From NCBI RefSeq assembly GCF_023094165.1, contig NZ_JALMDK010000003.1, forward strand, positions 124,001-188,000: a stretch of DNA of 64,000 nucleotides, read 5' to 3'. Under the pieces are notes generated by a model. It was given only the letters and a program-made list of their open reading frames with translations. It had not been told where the DNA came from and ran no database searches. Position numbers and translations under genes: made by a program. This stretch comes from Crossiella sp. S99.2. Its GTDB lineage: Bacteria; Actinomycetota; Actinomycetes; Mycobacteriales; Pseudonocardiaceae. Below, piece by piece: positions 41,106 through 49,532 of the stretch; the stretch's first letter is position 1, and the number at the start of each line of letters is the position of its first letter.

Positions 41106-42284
41106 GTGACGACTGCGCCAAACCTGGAGGAACTACCGCTGCTGCTGTGCACGCAGCCCGTGGTCGGCAGGCTGGACCCGGTGCTCCGGGAACTCCAGTC
41201 GCGCGGGCCGATCACCAAGGTCCGGACCCGGGCCGGGGACGAAGCCTGGCTGGTGAGCAGGCATGCCGAACTCAAGAAGCTGTTGCTGGACGGGCGGTTG
41301 GAGAACGCGCATCCGGATCCGGCGAACCGGCCGCGTTATCTGGACAGTCCGGTGTTCGACTACAACCTGCTCGGCACTGATTTCACCGAGGCCAATCAAC
41401 TGCACCGGGACTTCCGGTCCGCACTCACCCCGTTGTTCTCCGCCCGCCGGGTGGCTGTGCTGCGCGAGGGCATCCGGGCCCGGGTGCACGCGCTGCTGGA
41501 CCAACTGATCGAGCAGGGGCCGCCCGCCGATCTGCACAGCGAGTTCTCGCTGCCGTTGTCGCACGGCGTGTTGAGCGATCTGCTGGGCGTGCCGGACGAG
41601 CGGACCTTCATCAGCCTGCTGCTGGCGGTGGACGACGAGGCGTCGGTGGGCGCGGTGTTCGGGCACCTGGTCGAGGCGGTGACCTGGCGGATGGCGCATC
41701 CGGGGCCGGACATCATCACCGCGCTCGCCGAGGCAGGGGTGCCGGTGGAGCAGATCGTGTCGCTGGTGTCCACGATCAGTTTCCCGTTCCTGGTCACCCC
41801 GGGCGTGCAGAGCGTGGGCATCGGACTGTTCGCCGCGCACCCGGAGCAGCGGGATCTGCTCGCGCGTGATCCTGGACTGATCGAGACCGCGGTGGACGAG
41901 GTGTTGCGGATGGGGCAGGTGGTGGAGTCGGTGATGCCGCGTTACGCCGAGTCCGACATCGAGATCAGTGGGGTCACCATTCGCGCGGGCGAACTCGTGC
42001 TGTGCGACCACTATTCGGCCAACTACGACGAGCTGGTGTTCCCCGATTCCGAGCGCTTCGACATCACCCGCGCCCCCAACCCGCACCTGGCCTTCAGCCA
42101 CGGCATCAGTCACTGCATCGGCGCCCCGCTGGCCAAGGTCCAGCTCAGCGAGACCTTCAGCGCGCTCATCGCCCGGCTGCCGGGGCTGGCGCTGACCGTG
42201 CCGGTGCACGAGATTCCGATGAACGTGGATCCGGAGGCGGTGAAGCTGGGCGGTGGCGTGGACGGGCTGCCGGTCACCTGGTAG
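41106..42284 (+). CDS. cytochrome P450 with atypical I helix
   Basis: A protein of 392 residues, normal for bacterial class I P450s. The ExxR motif is EVLR (in AVDEVLRMGQ) and the heme loop is FSHGISHCIGAPLA with Cys337. The I-helix oxygen-activation motif, normally AGxxT, reads TPGVQ (around residues 232-236 in FLVTPGVQSVG), so the acid/alcohol pair is absent. It may use substrate-assisted proton delivery or carry out a non-classical reaction. GTG start, with GGAGG about 10 bp upstream. No ferredoxin or biosynthetic partner is adjacent. The 3' end overlaps the convergent nuclease/helicase gene by 11 bp. Confidence 0.88.
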   Translation: MTTAPNLEELPLLLCTQPVVGRLDPVLRELQSRGPITKVRTRAGDEAWLVSRHAELKKLLLDGRLENAHPDPANRPRYLDSPVFDYNLLGTDFTEANQLHRDFRSALTPLFSARRVAVLREGIRARVHALLDQLIEQGPPADLHSEFSLPLSHGVLSDLLGVPDERTFISLLLAVDDEASVGAVFGHLVEAVTWRMAHPGPDIITALAEAGVPVEQIVSLVSTISFPFLVTPGVQSVGIGLFAAHPEQRDLLARDPGLIETAVDEVLRMGQVVESVMPRYAESDIEISGVTIRAGELVLCDHYSANYDELVFPDSERFDITRAPNPHLAFSHGISHCIGAPLAKVQLSETFSALIARLPGLALTVPVHEIPMNVDPEAVKLGGGVDGLPVTW

Positions 42285-45200
42285 GCCAGGGCCGGGCCTC
42301 GGCGAGCAGGCCGAGCATTCCGGCGACCAGGCGCATGTGTTCGACGTTGCGGATGTCGGCCTCGACCAGCCGCGGTGAGCAGATCAGCACGGCCAGGACC
42401 TGCGCGCGGGAGAGGGCGACGTTCAACCGGTTGCGGGACAACAGGAAGTCGAGTCCGCGGGGCAGATCGGCGGCGGCGGAGCTGGTCATGGTGGCCAGGA
42501 CGACCGGGGCTTCCTGGCCCTGGAACTTGTCCACCGTGCCGACCCGCACCTCCGGGTAGCCCGCGCGTTCCAGCGCCCGCCGGACCACCCGGACCTGGAG
42601 GTTGTACGGGGCCACCACCAGGATGTCGGACTCGGTGAGCGGCCGGGACTCCGCGCCGTCGGTCCAGGTGCGGCCGAGCAGGTCGCGGGTGAGGTCGACG
42701 ATCACCGCGGCTTCCTCGGGGGAGGAGGCCAGGTTGTGCCGGTGGTCGACCTCGCGCAGGTGCAGACCCGGTGCCACGCCGTCGATCCCGCGTCCGGCGG
42801 CACTGGGGTGGGCGTGCAGCAGGCCGGCGTAGGACAGGTTGGAGATGGGCAGGCAGACCGCGGGGTGCATGCGGCGGGACTGGTCCAGGAAATAGCCGAG
42901 CGCGGGCGGCATCACGTCGGCGGCGCCGATGAGGTGGCCGAGCGCGGAGGCATCCGCACCGGCCGGGTGGGTGCCCTGCACGACCTGGGGGAGTTGCTGC
43001 GGATCGCCCAGCAGCACCAGGTTCCGCGTGCACAGCGAGACGGCGAGGGCGTCCGCGAGGGCGAACTGGCCGGCCTCGTCGATGATCAGCACGTCGAAGG
43101 GCTGGGCGCGCAGCGCGGCGTTGGCGAAGGTCCAGGCGGTGCCGCCGACCAGGTGCCCACCGCCCTGCTCCTCCCGCCAGCGGGCCAGGTCGTTGTTGGA
43201 CTTGGGCTGTTCCCACAGGCAGTCCGGTTCGGGGGTTTTCTTGGGGCGCTTGGCCATCGGCAGCGCCACCCCGGTCGCTCGCGCCGCGCCGCGGGCGGCG
43301 GTGAGCACGTTCTCCACCGCCTTGTGGCTGTTGGAGGTCACGCCGACGCTGCGCCCGTTGGCGACCAGGTGCGCGATCAACCGTCCGGCGAGGTAGGTCT
43401 TGCCCGCGCCCGGCGGGCCCTGCACGGCCAGGGTGGAGCCGTCCAGGGCGTCCACGGCGGCGATCACGGTGGCCACCAGGTCGCCGTCGAAGTCGTTGGG
43501 GGAAGGGAGATCCCGGTTGCCGCGCAGGCGGGGGCGGCGGCGCAGCAGGTCCAGGCCGGGGTGCGCGGGCAGCACCGGCAGGGTGTCCACGGTGATCCGG
43601 GCCAGGTCGGCCACGGCCTCGTCCTTGGGGCTGGGTCGTACCGGACTGCCGGGCAGCACCGCGGCGGGGCGGCCGTCGAACCCGTCGAGTTCGGCGGGTT
43701 TGGCGCTTTCCTGCACGGTCAGGCCGTCGGCCCCGGCGTCGACGACCAGGGCGTCCCTGGTGCGGTGGCCGGGGTAGAGCAGGCGCACGGTGTCGCCGGG
43801 GGCGAACGGGTGCGGCCGGTCTGGGTCGCAGGCCAGCCGGACCTCGCGTTTGGCGTTGCGCACCCGGCCCGACGGCGCGGTCCAGTCCTGTGTGGACACT
43901 GACACCGGGACGGCGCAGGTGTTGTCGGACTCCAGATCGGTGAGTGGCGCGGCGACCTGGCGGAAGAACTCCCACCACGCCGGGTTGGTCTCCCGCCGGT
44001 GGTAACCGACCGAGGCGGCCAGCAGGGACCGGGTGCGGTGGTCGGGGGTGAAGACGGCCGGGTTCTCCGGTAGCTCGTCCAGCAGCGGGTCGATCAGGGC
44101 GGCGAGCTTGGCTGCGCGTTCGGCCCGGCGTTGCGCGGCCAGTTCGTCGGCGGCGGAATCGATGGCGGCGTCCAATGTGGACGGATCGATCGGCGGCGTG
44201 GGTTCGATCCCAGCCTCGGCGCGGATGTCCAGGAGGAAGCGGTAAAGGCGGTTGGTGGACACGCAGTCGTACTCGTTGTAGTCGGCGATGCCGCGCAGCA
44301 CCCCGGCCGCGCGATCGGTGTCGCCGACCTCGGCCAGGGTGAGATAGTCCTCGTATGCCTCGATGCTGGACACCGCGTTCTGCACGTCCCCGGCCCGGGA
44401 TTCGGGCATGTACAACGGTTCCAGGTACTTGATCGAGTAGGAGCGCTGGGAGACCCGGAGTCCCTTGCGCACCACGGTGTACAGGTCGACCAGCACCCCG
44501 CCGCGCAGCAGCGTGTCGACCTCCTCCTCCCGGGTGCCGTGCAACGCGGCCAGTTTCTTCAGCGCGTTGGTCTCATAGGGCGCGTAGTGGTAGACGTGCA
44601 GGTCCGGGTGCTCGGCAAGGCGTTCGGTCACGAAGTCCACAAAGGACTCGAACGCGCGTTTCTCCTGGACCCGGCTGTGCGCCCAGAACGGGGTGAACTG
44701 CTCCAGGCCGCCGGGGGTGAGGGTGATCGCGCCGAAGAGGTACTCCAGGCCGTCGGAGTCCAGTGCGAACGGATCGCCCTCCATGTCGAAGAACACGTCG
44801 CCCGGACTGGGCTGCGGCAGCCCGGCCAGCTCGTCCGGGGCGAGGATCTCGTAGGAGACCTTGCCGATCGGGTCTTCCGGGGTGCGGGTGAGGTCCTGTT
44901 GCACCTGGAGGGTGGCCTGGGCGCGCAATCCGGTGAAGGTGGCCGCCGACAGGGTGGGCGGGCGTTCGGTCTCGGTGGCCGCGGCGAGGGCCTCGATGGT
45001 GCCGATCCCGGCGGCGGCGAGTTTGCGCCGCTGGTCCGTGCGCAGGCCCGCGACCAGGGACAGATCCCGGGCGGCCGAGCGGCCCTGGGCGCAGTGCTGG
45101 GCGAACCGGCAGGTCGCGCAGGCCGGGCGTTCGTCGTCCCACAGTCGCTCGGGCAGCGTGGCCTGCTCGCCGAGGCGGGTGCGCAGGCGGTCCCGGAGGT

Positions 45201-45762
45201 GGGCCAGCAGCGGCAGGAATTCCTGTACCCGCAAGGAATGCGCGCTGCCGTCGCCGAGCAGCAGGTGCATCAGCGGCCCGGCGGTGAACCCGGTCTGGGT
45301 GAGCGCCTGCGCGTAGGCGGTGAGCTGGAGCACCGCGGACGGGCGGGCGTGCCGGGCGAGTTTGGCGTCGTGTGGTTCGTAGGCGCCGTCGTCGGTGGCG
45401 ATGAGGAAGTCGGCGCGGCCGGAGAACTCCCCGTCGTAGAACACACCCTGGTAGACCACCGGAGCCCCGGCGGCGAGGGCCTGCCGGGTGTGTTCGGCGG
45501 CCGCGGTCAGCGCCTCCGGGGTTGGGGCCGGGGTGTCGATCTCGACCACCCCGGCCCCGTACCGTCGCTTGAGCCGGGCCAGCACCGCCTGCTCGTGCGC
45601 GAGGCCGTGCTTGGCCACCAGGGCCTCGGATCCGCGTTCGGGCGTGGGCGCGCCGGGCAGGCCGAGCGCGAGGGCCTGGTTGAGCCGACTGCGGTGCCCG
45701 CACTCCATGAGGTCGACCAGGTCGGTCGGGGAGTGGACGAGCCCGTGATCGGTCCGCAGCAT
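42274..45762 (-). CDS. TM0106-type RecB-like nuclease fused to DEDD exonuclease-like domain and superfamily 1 helicase
   Basis: A protein of 1162 residues. The N-terminal third is a RecB/Cas4-like nuclease: FDGEFSGRADFL then DAKLARHARPSAVLQLTAYA, with a cysteine group ACATCRFAQHC that may hold an Fe-S cluster. The middle (about 310-510) is an RNase-H-like domain with DVFFDMEGDP, YHYAPYE and EYDC. The C-terminal half is a DNA2/UPF1-like SF1 helicase: Walker A GPPGAGKTYLA, Walker B LIIDEAGQ, GDPQQLPQV, and TVDKFQGQEAPVV followed by NRLNVALSRA. It probably acts in DNA repair or against foreign DNA. No defence partner gene is adjacent. Confidence 0.88.
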   Translation of the reverse strand: MLRTDHGLVHSPTDLVDLMECGHRSRLNQALALGLPGAPTPERGSEALVAKHGLAHEQAVLARLKRRYGAGVVEIDTPAPTPEALTAAAEHTRQALAAGAPVVYQGVFYDGEFSGRADFLIATDDGAYEPHDAKLARHARPSAVLQLTAYAQALTQTGFTAGPLMHLLLGDGSAHSLRVQEFLPLLAHLRDRLRTRLGEQATLPERLWDDERPACATCRFAQHCAQGRSAARDLSLVAGLRTDQRRKLAAAGIGTIEALAAATETERPPTLSAATFTGLRAQATLQVQQDLTRTPEDPIGKVSYEILAPDELAGLPQPSPGDVFFDMEGDPFALDSDGLEYLFGAITLTPGGLEQFTPFWAHSRVQEKRAFESFVDFVTERLAEHPDLHVYHYAPYETNALKKLAALHGTREEEVDTLLRGGVLVDLYTVVRKGLRVSQRSYSIKYLEPLYMPESRAGDVQNAVSSIEAYEDYLTLAEVGDTDRAAGVLRGIADYNEYDCVSTNRLYRFLLDIRAEAGIEPTPPIDPSTLDAAIDSAADELAAQRRAERAAKLAALIDPLLDELPENPAVFTPDHRTRSLLAASVGYHRRETNPAWWEFFRQVAAPLTDLESDNTCAVPVSVSTQDWTAPSGRVRNAKREVRLACDPDRPHPFAPGDTVRLLYPGHRTRDALVVDAGADGLTVQESAKPAELDGFDGRPAAVLPGSPVRPSPKDEAVADLARITVDTLPVLPAHPGLDLLRRRPRLRGNRDLPSPNDFDGDLVATVIAAVDALDGSTLAVQGPPGAGKTYLAGRLIAHLVANGRSVGVTSNSHKAVENVLTAARGAARATGVALPMAKRPKKTPEPDCLWEQPKSNNDLARWREEQGGGHLVGGTAWTFANAALRAQPFDVLIIDEAGQFALADALAVSLCTRNLVLLGDPQQLPQVVQGTHPAGADASALGHLIGAADVMPPALGYFLDQSRRMHPAVCLPISNLSYAGLLHAHPSAAGRGIDGVAPGLHLREVDHRHNLASSPEEAAVIVDLTRDLLGRTWTDGAESRPLTESDILVVAPYNLQVRVVRRALERAGYPEVRVGTVDKFQGQEAPVVLATMTSSAAADLPRGLDFLLSRNRLNVALSRAQVLAVLICSPRLVEADIRNVEHMRLVAGMLGLLAEARPWPTR

Positions 45763-45779
45763 CCGGTCAGTCTGCCGGG

Positions 45780-46022
45780 TCAGGGTTTGGCGTCACCCTC
45801 CGGCTTGCCGTCCTTGTCCAGAAAACCCTCGACCTTGTTGCTGACATTCTCGATCTTGTCGGTGTACTTGCCACCGGTGACCTTGTCGATCCCGCTGGCC
45901 GCGGCGTCCACGCCCTTGGCGGCGAGTTCGCGCGCCTTGTCCCCCGCGGGGCTCTGCGCGAACTCGGCCGCCTTCTCCTTGGCCTGCTCAGCCAGCTCTT
46001 TCGCCTTGTCCAGGAAGCTCAT
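45780..46022 (-). CDS. MT0933-like small protein (putative antitoxin family)
   Basis: A protein of 80 residues rich in Lys, Ala and Glu: FLDKAKELAEQAKEKAAEFA, then KVTGGKYTDKIENVSNKVEG. It fits the MT0933/Rv0909 family, annotated as antitoxins of actinobacterial TA pairs (Rv0909-Rv0910). The usual SRPBCC-type toxin gene is not beside it. A general stress or nucleoid-associated role is equally possible. It lies 17 bp upstream of the nuclease/helicase gene on the same strand. Confidence 0.75.
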   Translation of the reverse strand: MSFLDKAKELAEQAKEKAAEFAQSPAGDKARELAAKGVDAAASGIDKVTGGKYTDKIENVSNKVEGFLDKDGKPEGDAKP

Positions 46023-46055
46023 GCCGCCATCGTGCCATCGGATCGGCGGATGTGC

Positions 46056-47093
46056 TCAGTTCCCGGGCCGGTCGTCAAACTTCGGGGTGACACCGGAGGT
46101 AGGCACCAGCCGCCAGCCTTCCAGGGCCTTGCGGACCTGTTCGGCGGCGTCGATGTTGAGCGGCCCGGAGGTCCACAGCGCGTAGGGCAGGTTGAGGAAC
46201 CGGTTCTCCTTGACCGCGGGCAGCTCGTTGATCCCGGCTCGGGCCTTGAGCAGCGCGACCTTGTCGGCGTAGCTCTGCGGCGGGTAGTCCACGAACAGGA
46301 AGGCGTCCGGTTTGGCCGCGGCGACCCGTTCCCAGGAGACCTTGGTCCAGGTGTCGTCCACATCGGTGAGCGCGTTGCGGGCCCCGGCATCGCTGATGAT
46401 CGCCTCGGGCGCGCCGAAGCGGCCGCTGGAGTACACGCTGTCGGTGCCGCTGTCGAAGAGGAACACGGTGGGCGCCTTGGCCGCTTTCGGTGCGTCGCGC
46501 AGGGTTTTGAGCCGGCCGTCCAGATCGGCGGTGACCTGGTCCGCCTCGGTCGTGCGGCCGGTGATCTTGCCCAGGTTGGCCAGGTCCTCGCGCAGTGCCT
46601 GCCAGGGTTCGACCACACCGCGGGCGGCCTTGCCGTCGCTCTGGCGGCAGCTCTCGGTGAGCACATAGGCGGCCACGTTCTGCTGGCGCAGGGTGGCCGG
46701 GGTGAGCTGCTTCTCCTCGGCGTAGCCGTAACTCCAGCCGGCCACCATCACGTCCGGGCGCTGGGCGAGCACGGTTTCCCTGGCCGGGTATTCGGGGGAG
46801 ACCGAGTTGAGCTTGTCCACCACCGCGCCGTAGTGCCGCTTGAGGGTGGGGGCGTCCCGCTGCACGCTGGAGACCGCCGCGATCTGCTCCTGCGCGCCGA
46901 GGGCGAGGGTCATCGCGATCAGGTTGCCGTCGTTGACGAACAGCCGCTTTGCCAGCGCCGGGAAGCTGACCGGGGTGCCGCAGTTGGTGATCGTGACGGT
47001 GCCCGCGGCGGGCTGCGCGGCCGGGCCGCTGCCGCAGGCCGGCAGGGCGAGTAGCGTGATGGCGCCGATCAGCAGGGGGACGGGACGGCTCAT
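46056..47093 (-). CDS. btuF: ABC importer substrate-binding lipoprotein, probable vitamin B12 binder
   Basis: A protein of 345 residues. Lipobox LLALPAC places the mature protein on the outer membrane face. It is a class III periplasmic-binding-protein fold (TITNCGTPVSFPALAKRLFV, RPDVMVAGWSYGYAEEKQL), shared by Fe-siderophore and cobalamin binders. The operon sits behind a cobalamin riboswitch, so B12 or a corrinoid is the likely ligand; this is inference from regulation. Its start overlaps the stop of the ATPase gene by 4 bp. Confidence 0.82.
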   Translation of the reverse strand: MSRPVPLLIGAITLLALPACGSGPAAQPAAGTVTITNCGTPVSFPALAKRLFVNDGNLIAMTLALGAQEQIAAVSSVQRDAPTLKRHYGAVVDKLNSVSPEYPARETVLAQRPDVMVAGWSYGYAEEKQLTPATLRQQNVAAYVLTESCRQSDGKAARGVVEPWQALREDLANLGKITGRTTEADQVTADLDGRLKTLRDAPKAAKAPTVFLFDSGTDSVYSSGRFGAPEAIISDAGARNALTDVDDTWTKVSWERVAAAKPDAFLFVDYPPQSYADKVALLKARAGINELPAVKENRFLNLPYALWTSGPLNIDAAEQVRKALEGWRLVPTSGVTPKFDDRPGN

Positions 47094-47866
47094 GGGCGCT
47101 CCAGGGTGGGGGTGAACAGCAGGTGCGGCCGCCCGGTGTCCGGGTGGGTGACCCGGGTGGCCCGGACCCCGAAGACCTCGTGCACCAGTCGCGGAGTCAG
47201 GGCTTGCGCCGGGGCGGCGGCCGGGCGGGCCTGGCCGTCGTGCAGGACCACTACGCGGTCGCAGACGTCGGCGGCCAGGTTGAGGTCGTGCAGGGCCAGC
47301 AGCACGGTCCGGTCCAGCCCGCGGACCAGGTCCAGGAGGTGCAGCTGGTGCCGGATGTCGAGGTGGTTGGTGGGTTCGTCCAGCACCAGCAGCGGCGCGT
47401 CCTGGGCGAGTCCGCGAGCCAGCAGGACCCGGCGCCGTTCACCGCCGGAAAGCTGTTCCGCCGGCCGGTCCACCGCGTCCGCGAGGTCCACTGTGGACAG
47501 TGCTTTAAGGACGGTCTCGCGTTCCCGCCGGTCGCCCCCGGCCCAGGGCGCGCGGTGCGGGACGAGCCCGAGTGCGACGAGTTCGCCGACGAGCAGATCG
47601 GCTGGCAGTTCCTCTTCCTGGCCCACCATGGCGATCCGCCGCGCCCGCTGCCGCGCGGAGAACGCCGACAGCGGCTGGCCGTCCAGGAGGATCTGCCCCG
47701 CCGCGGCCGGCCGGATCCCGGCCAGTACCCGCAGCAGGGTGGACTTGCCGCTGCCGTTGGGCCCGACAAATCCCAGCACCTCACCGGGTTCGACGGCGAG
47801 ATCGACCCCGCGCAGGATGGTCCGCCCGCCGATCGCGCAGTCCAGCCCTGTCGCCCGCAGTCTCAT
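47090..47866 (-). CDS. btuD: ABC importer ATPase, probable BtuD
   Basis: A protein of 258 residues of the FecE/BtuD class: Walker A GPNGSGKSTLL, Q-loop MVGQEEE, signature LSGGERRRVLLA, Walker B LLVLDEPTNHLD and H-loop ALHDLNLAADVCDRV. ATG at 47866 overlaps the permease stop (ATGA). It drives uptake with the permease at 47863 and the lipoprotein at 46056. Confidence 0.88.
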   Translation of the reverse strand: MRLRATGLDCAIGGRTILRGVDLAVEPGEVLGFVGPNGSGKSTLLRVLAGIRPAAAGQILLDGQPLSAFSARQRARRIAMVGQEEELPADLLVGELVALGLVPHRAPWAGGDRRERETVLKALSTVDLADAVDRPAEQLSGGERRRVLLARGLAQDAPLLVLDEPTNHLDIRHQLHLLDLVRGLDRTVLLALHDLNLAADVCDRVVVLHDGQARPAAAPAQALTPRLVHEVFGVRATRVTHPDTGRPHLLFTPTLERP

Positions 47867-48897
47867 CCCTCGCTCCCGAACCGGTACCGCCGCCGTCCGA
47901 GCAGCAGCAGGAACACCGGCGCGCCGATCAGCCCGGTGACCACGCTCAACGGCACCTCCACCGGCCGGACCAGCACTCGTGCCGCCATGTCCACGCACAG
48001 CAGGAACAACGCCCCCGTCAACGCCGCCACCGGCAGCATCGCCCGATGCCGCGCCCCGACCAGCAGTCGCGCGATGTGTGGAATCACCAGTCCCACGAAC
48101 CCGATCCCGCCGGACACCGCCACCAGTACCGCGACCAGCACGGCCAGCGCGACGAACAACGAGTTCCGCAACCCCCGCACCGGCACCCCCAGCGCCGCCG
48201 CGGTGTCCGGCCCCATGGCGAGGGCGTCCAGCCACCCACTCCCGGCCACCAGCAACAAACCCAGTAGCAGCACCACTGCAAGGGGCAGTCCGAGGCGGTC
48301 CCAGTCCGCGCCGGCCAGGCTGCCCAGCAGCCAGAACAGCACGGATTCGGCCGCTCCCGGCTGCGCACTGCGGAACACGAGATAGCTGGCGATGGCCGAG
48401 AACGCCGACCCCAGCACGGTTCCGGTGAGCACCAACCGCAACGGCGTCAACCCGCCTTGGGCCGCGGCGATCGCGAACACCAGCGCGGCCGCCCCGAGCG
48501 CGCCGACCAGTGCCCCCGCCGACAACGCCCACACCCCGGCCCCCGCGAACAACCCGGAGGTGATAACCGCGGTCGCCCCGACACCCGCGCCGGAGGACAC
48601 CCCGAGCAGGTAGGGATCGGCGAGCGGGTTGCGCACCAGGGTCTGGATCGCCGCGCCCGCGATGGCCAGTCCGGCGCCGACGATCAGGGCGAGCAGACTG
48701 CGGGGGACGCGCAGGTTCCAGACGATGGTGTCGAAGGTGAGATCGGTGCCGGGGGAGCCGGTGAGCCGCGCGCCGAGCACGTCGAGCACGGCGCCGATGG
48801 GGAGTTGCTCAGCGCCGACGGAGGCGGAGAAGGCGGTCGCGACCAGCAACAACGCCGTCAACGCGAGCAGCACCAGGCCGGTCAGGGAACGACGCAC
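47863..48897 (-). CDS. btuC: FecCD-family importer permease, probable BtuC
   Basis: A protein of 344 residues with about ten hydrophobic segments and the FecCD pattern: LRVPRSLLALIVGAGLAIAG, then NPLADPYLLGVSSGAGVGA and GGIGFVGLVIPHIARLLVGA. It forms the channel of the importer. It is the first gene of the operon and begins about 50 bp after the cobalamin riboswitch. Confidence 0.9.
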   Translation of the reverse strand: MRRSLTGLVLLALTALLLVATAFSASVGAEQLPIGAVLDVLGARLTGSPGTDLTFDTIVWNLRVPRSLLALIVGAGLAIAGAAIQTLVRNPLADPYLLGVSSGAGVGATAVITSGLFAGAGVWALSAGALVGALGAAALVFAIAAAQGGLTPLRLVLTGTVLGSAFSAIASYLVFRSAQPGAAESVLFWLLGSLAGADWDRLGLPLAVVLLLGLLLVAGSGWLDALAMGPDTAAALGVPVRGLRNSLFVALAVLVAVLVAVSGGIGFVGLVIPHIARLLVGARHRAMLPVAALTGALFLLCVDMAARVLVRPVEVPLSVVTGLIGAPVFLLLLGRRRYRFGSEG

Positions 48898-49532
48898 GAC
48901 GTGAAACCTCCCCGGGCTGACGCGACCCGCTAGGTGGCGGTGTGGACGGCACGGGGTCTGGCTTCACAGTGGCGCGACCGCTCCGAACGTGTCGGATTCC
49001 CGTTGCCGTCGACAAGGCGACCGCATCGTAGGCACAGGTGGGGTGGGGATCAAACTCAGTGGTTGATGGTCGTGATGGTTTCAGTGGCGAGCGAAACTGG
49101 TGCGATGGGGCGACGAGCACAACCCGGGCACAGAGGGGAGTGGCGCGGGGGAGGGGCACTGCGATGGCGCCGGGGGTTGCGGTCGCGCGGCGGACGAGAG
49201 GTGGCGCCGAGTCGGCGGGTGGGCCGGGCGGCAGGCGGCGGCGAGAGGCGGCGCCAGGTTGGTGGGTGGCGGGTGGCGGGCCGGGTGGCGCGGCGTGGCA
49301 GGCGCACCGTGTGGTGGCGTTGGGGTTGACCGGATGACGTGGTCAACCGCCAGGCGATAGCTCACCCGCGGTCATCGGCGCGAACAGGTCGGCCCTGCAT
49401 CATTATTGTGTCGATAACTTCAGTGTCGAGTGAAATCAATGCCGCTGGACGAAAAGAGACGAAACCTGCCGAGAAGAGGTCGGGCAGGCCAGGGCCTCGC
49501 GAGTGTGGCGGCGGTGCCCTGGCCAGGCTGGG
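48898..49532. other. intergenic region upstream of btuC, otherwise without a supported gene
   Basis: The left 150 bp hold the riboswitch. From about 49060 to 49350 the plus strand is strongly G-rich (GGTGG/GGCGG runs), and open frames there are low-complexity Gly/Arg or Pro/Arg readings that I do not accept. A short AT-rich patch lies at 49395-49460. Segments at 49070-49103 and 49409-49443 are related (both contain TTCAGTGnCGAGnGAAA). Confidence 0.6.
48948..49046 (-). ncRNA. cobalamin (B12) riboswitch
   Basis: On the minus strand the leader contains GGGAA, then CGGTCGCGCCACTGTGA and GCCAGACC in the order and spacing of the B12 riboswitch core (the B12 box is complementary to 48963-48982). 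A preceding GTGCC segment suits the closing stem. The usual GGTG of the P5/L5 region is weak here (GACA). Cobalamin binding should shut off the importer when B12 is plentiful. It lies about 50 bp before the btuC start. Confidence 0.82.

Noticed and set aside
44131..46185. 684-codon open frame opposite the nuclease/helicase gene
   Set aside because: It has no domain and a Gly/Val/Arg composition; the minus strand carries clear nuclease and helicase motifs.
46056..48897. Iron-siderophore importer
   Set aside because: The protein family allows it, but the cobalamin riboswitch in the leader makes B12 the better call.
49056..49346. Open frames over the G-rich stretch upstream of the btu operon
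   Set aside because: Composition is Gly/Arg or Pro/Arg only, several overlapping frames are equally open, and there is no start-site support.
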